DNA of 7,077 nt from Gammaproteobacteria bacterium (GTDB lineage Bacteria; Pseudomonadota; Gammaproteobacteria; Steroidobacterales; Steroidobacteraceae), in assembly GCA_028293775.1 (NCBI GenBank), contig JAQGOD010000496.1, positions 1 to 7,077 on the forward strand, given 5' to 3'. Shown piece by piece: positions 5,896-7,077 of the stretch. The notes beneath the pieces were generated by a model that worked only from the letters and a program-made list of their open reading frames with translations, did no database searches and had not been told where the DNA came from. Each line of letters starts with the position of its first letter. Position 1 is the stretch's first letter. Both the position numbers and the translations under genes were made by a program.

Positions 5896-6639
5896 ATGCG
5901 TATCGCGGTCGTGTCGCTGTTTCCGCAGATGATCCGCGAGGCGCTGAACATCGGTGTAGTCGGACGGGCCTTGGAGCGCGGCGTATTCCAGGTCGAGTGT
6001 TTCGATCCGCGCGAATACACCGCCGATCCACACCGGACGGTGGATGACCGCCCCTACGGGGGCGGGCCAGGCATGGTGTTGAAGGTAGAGCCCGTGCGCA
6101 GCGCCGTGCGCGATGCGATGAAGGTTGTACCGGCGGGTAGCCGGCGCGTGTACTTGGGTGCCGACGGGCGCAGGTTCGAGCAAGGCATGGCGCGCGAGGC
6201 GTGCACGTGGCCGGGTCTGGTGTTGGTAGCAGGGCGCTATGAAGGGATCGACGAGCGCTTCATCGAGCAGGACATCGATGAGCAATGGTCGATTGGCGAC
6301 TATGTGCTGTCGGGCGGAGAGCTGCCGGCGCTGGTGGTCATCGATGCGATAGCGCGATTGATGCCGGGTACGTTGGGTAGTTCGGAGTCGGCGCTGCAGG
6401 AATCCTACAGCGGCGGCTTGGTAGATTGGCCGCATTACACGCGGCCGCAGGCGCTGGACGGGCACGAGGTGCCTGCGGTGCTGGCGTCGGGCGATCACGC
6501 GGCGATTCATCGCTGGCGGTTGCAACAGGCGCTGGGGCGCACCTGGTTGCGCCGGCCGGAGCTGCTCGAGCGGCGCGGCATGAGTGATGAGGAACGAGAA
6601 TTGTTGGAAGAATTCAAGAATGAACGTGCGAGGCAATAG
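5896..6639 (+). CDS. trmD: tRNA (guanine37-N1)-methyltransferase TrmD
   Basis: TrmD methylates G37 next to the anticodon of tRNAs reading CUN, CCN and CGG-type codons, using S-adenosylmethionine, and prevents +1 frameshifting. It is a knotted SPOUT homodimer. The 247-residue product (255 in E. coli) keeps [10 protein letters not shown] (51-60), GRYEGIDER (113-121), [14 protein letters not shown] (132-145), R154, D177, HYTRP (180-184) and the C-terminal HRWRL and [10 protein letters not shown] segments. Numbering runs level with E. coli TrmD. Three normally conserved spots differ: YLSPQ in the first cofactor loop is YLGAD (86-90), the residue before GRYEG is Ala112 instead of Cys, and the catalytic Asp169 is Glu (GAA, 6400-6402). 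The gene lacks a visible Shine-Dalgarno sequence, so it is probably translated at low level. It is most likely still functional. Confidence 0.95.
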   Translation: MRIAVVSLFPQMIREALNIGVVGRALERGVFQVECFDPREYTADPHRTVDDRPYGGGPGMVLKVEPVRSAVRDAMKVVPAGSRRVYLGADGRRFEQGMAREACTWPGLVLVAGRYEGIDERFIEQDIDEQWSIGDYVLSGGELPALVVIDAIARLMPGTLGSSESALQESYSGGLVDWPHYTRPQALDGHEVPAVLASGDHAAIHRWRLQQALGRTWLRRPELLERRGMSDEERELLEEFKNERARQ

Positions 6640-6641
6640 CT

Positions 6642-6986
6642 ATGAATAAGATCATCCAAGAAATCAACGGCGAGCGGGCGACGCGCAAGCTTCCGGACTT
6701 CAATCCCGGCGATACCATCGTCGTGCAAGTCAAAGTGGTGGAAGGAGATCGCGAGCGCGTTCAGGCATACGAGGGCGTGGTCATTGCCAAGAAGAACCGC
6801 GGCATCAATTCCTCCTTTACGGTGCGCAAGATTTCGCACGGCGAAGGGGTGGAGCGGGTGTTCCAGACCTTCAGCCCGTCGATCAGCGAAGTGAGCGTGA
6901 AGCGCCGCGGCAGCGTGCGCCGCGCCAAGCTGTACTACCTGCGTGACCTGTCCGGCAAAGCCGCTCGCATCGACGAGAAGATTTGA
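6642..6986 (+). CDS. rplS: 50S ribosomal protein L19
   Basis: L19 lies at the 30S-50S interface and contributes to the intersubunit bridges. The 114-residue product matches E. coli (115). The family is recognised from the N-terminal helix [26 protein letters not shown] (18-35), [20 protein letters not shown] (43-62), GEGVERVF (67-74) and the basic end [18 protein letters not shown] (93-110). The ATG is two bases after the trmD stop, with an AGG eight bases upstream inside the trmD end. It closes the conserved operon, although the next gene starts only seven bases further on and could be read through. Confidence 0.97.
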   Translation: MNKIIQEINGERATRKLPDFNPGDTIVVQVKVVEGDRERVQAYEGVVIAKKNRGINSSFTVRKISHGEGVERVFQTFSPSISEVSVKRRGSVRRAKLYYLRDLSGKAARIDEKI

Positions 6987-6993
6987 GTTTTGA

Positions 6994-7077
6994 ATGAGCA
7001 GCGGGTCGGGTGCTAGGGGATTCTTCGGGCTGATCTGGCGAATCCTCGAGGGGATCCGCAAGGTCCTGCATCTCGCC
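6994..7077 (+). CDS. sppA: Probable signal peptide peptidase SppA, N-terminal fragment
   Basis: Only 28 codons are in the window and the frame is still open at the edge. A short polar start (MSSGSGARG) is followed by FFGLIWRILEGIRKVLHLA. An aromatic-glycine segment, a W-x-x-L helix, a basic R-K pair and the beginning of a hydrophobic stretch resemble the cytoplasmic lead and membrane anchor of proteobacterial SppA, which degrades cleaved signal peptides at the periplasmic face of the inner membrane. The ATG is seven bases after the rplS stop with only a weak Shine-Dalgarno match, suggesting co-transcription. No catalytic residue is visible, so the call rests on the N-terminus alone; another single-pass membrane protein is possible. 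Confidence 0.6.
   Translation, partial: MSSGSGARGFFGLIWRILEGIRKVLHLA

Noticed and set aside
5461..6636. A 391-codon open frame on the minus strand across rimM and trmD
   Set aside because: It is antisense to two secure genes. Its composition is rich in His, Arg, Gln and Pro with no family motif, as expected for a shadow frame in GC-rich DNA.
1..7077. CRISPR arrays, insertion sequences, tRNA genes, phage or defence genes
   Set aside because: No spaced direct repeats, transposase motifs or cloverleaf-like sequence were seen; the window is filled with core genes in a known order.

Overview
The window is a stretch of core chromosome from a gammaproteobacterium, moderately GC-rich by eye. Nine genes can be read: radA, then a convergent pair (corB and ypjD on the minus strand), then ffh, rpsP, rimM, trmD, rplS and the first 28 codons of a probable sppA, all on the plus strand. 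The block corB-ypjD / ffh / rpsP-rimM-trmD-rplS is the arrangement known from Escherichia coli and many other Gammaproteobacteria. The protein sequences also fit that class (Ffh N-terminus, YpjD-type CcsA homologue, YfjD/CorB-type CNNM protein). Genus cannot be read from the sequence. Having radA and sppA as outer neighbours differs from E. coli as I remember it and hints at a lineage nearer Xanthomonadales, Nevskiales or Steroidobacterales, but this is a guess.

Layout. Positions 1-119 are a less GC-rich leader with no convincing gene. Positions 120-1472 hold radA (recombination and repair). It collides tail to tail with corB (1469-2764, minus): the two stop codons overlap in the tetranucleotide TTAG, which sits at the tip of an imperfect hairpin. 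ypjD (2784-3581, minus) lies upstream of corB in the same direction, 19 bp away, so the two probably form one transcript of inner-membrane proteins. A 53-bp divergent gap separates ypjD from ffh. It contains a consensus TATAAT so close to the ffh start that the mRNA should be leaderless or nearly so.

ffh (3635-5020) encodes the SRP GTPase. A 92-bp gap with a promoter-like TACAAT and a good ribosome binding site leads into the operon rpsP-rimM-trmD-rplS, with gaps of 15, 3 and 2 bp. This operon joins two ribosomal proteins (S16, L19), a 30S maturation factor and a tRNA m1G37 methyltransferase. Seven bp after rplS a new frame begins whose N-terminus looks like the signal peptide peptidase SppA and runs off the window. 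ffh and sppA both serve protein export, on either side of the translation genes.

I see no mobile element, CRISPR array, toxin-antitoxin pair, prophage or previously undescribed system; every kilobase is filled by a recognisable housekeeping gene. The observations worth a second look are small: the near-leaderless ffh promoter, the hairpin over the overlapping stops of radA and corB, and a TrmD with unusual residues at normally conserved S-adenosylmethionine-loop and catalytic positions (Asp169 replaced by Glu).
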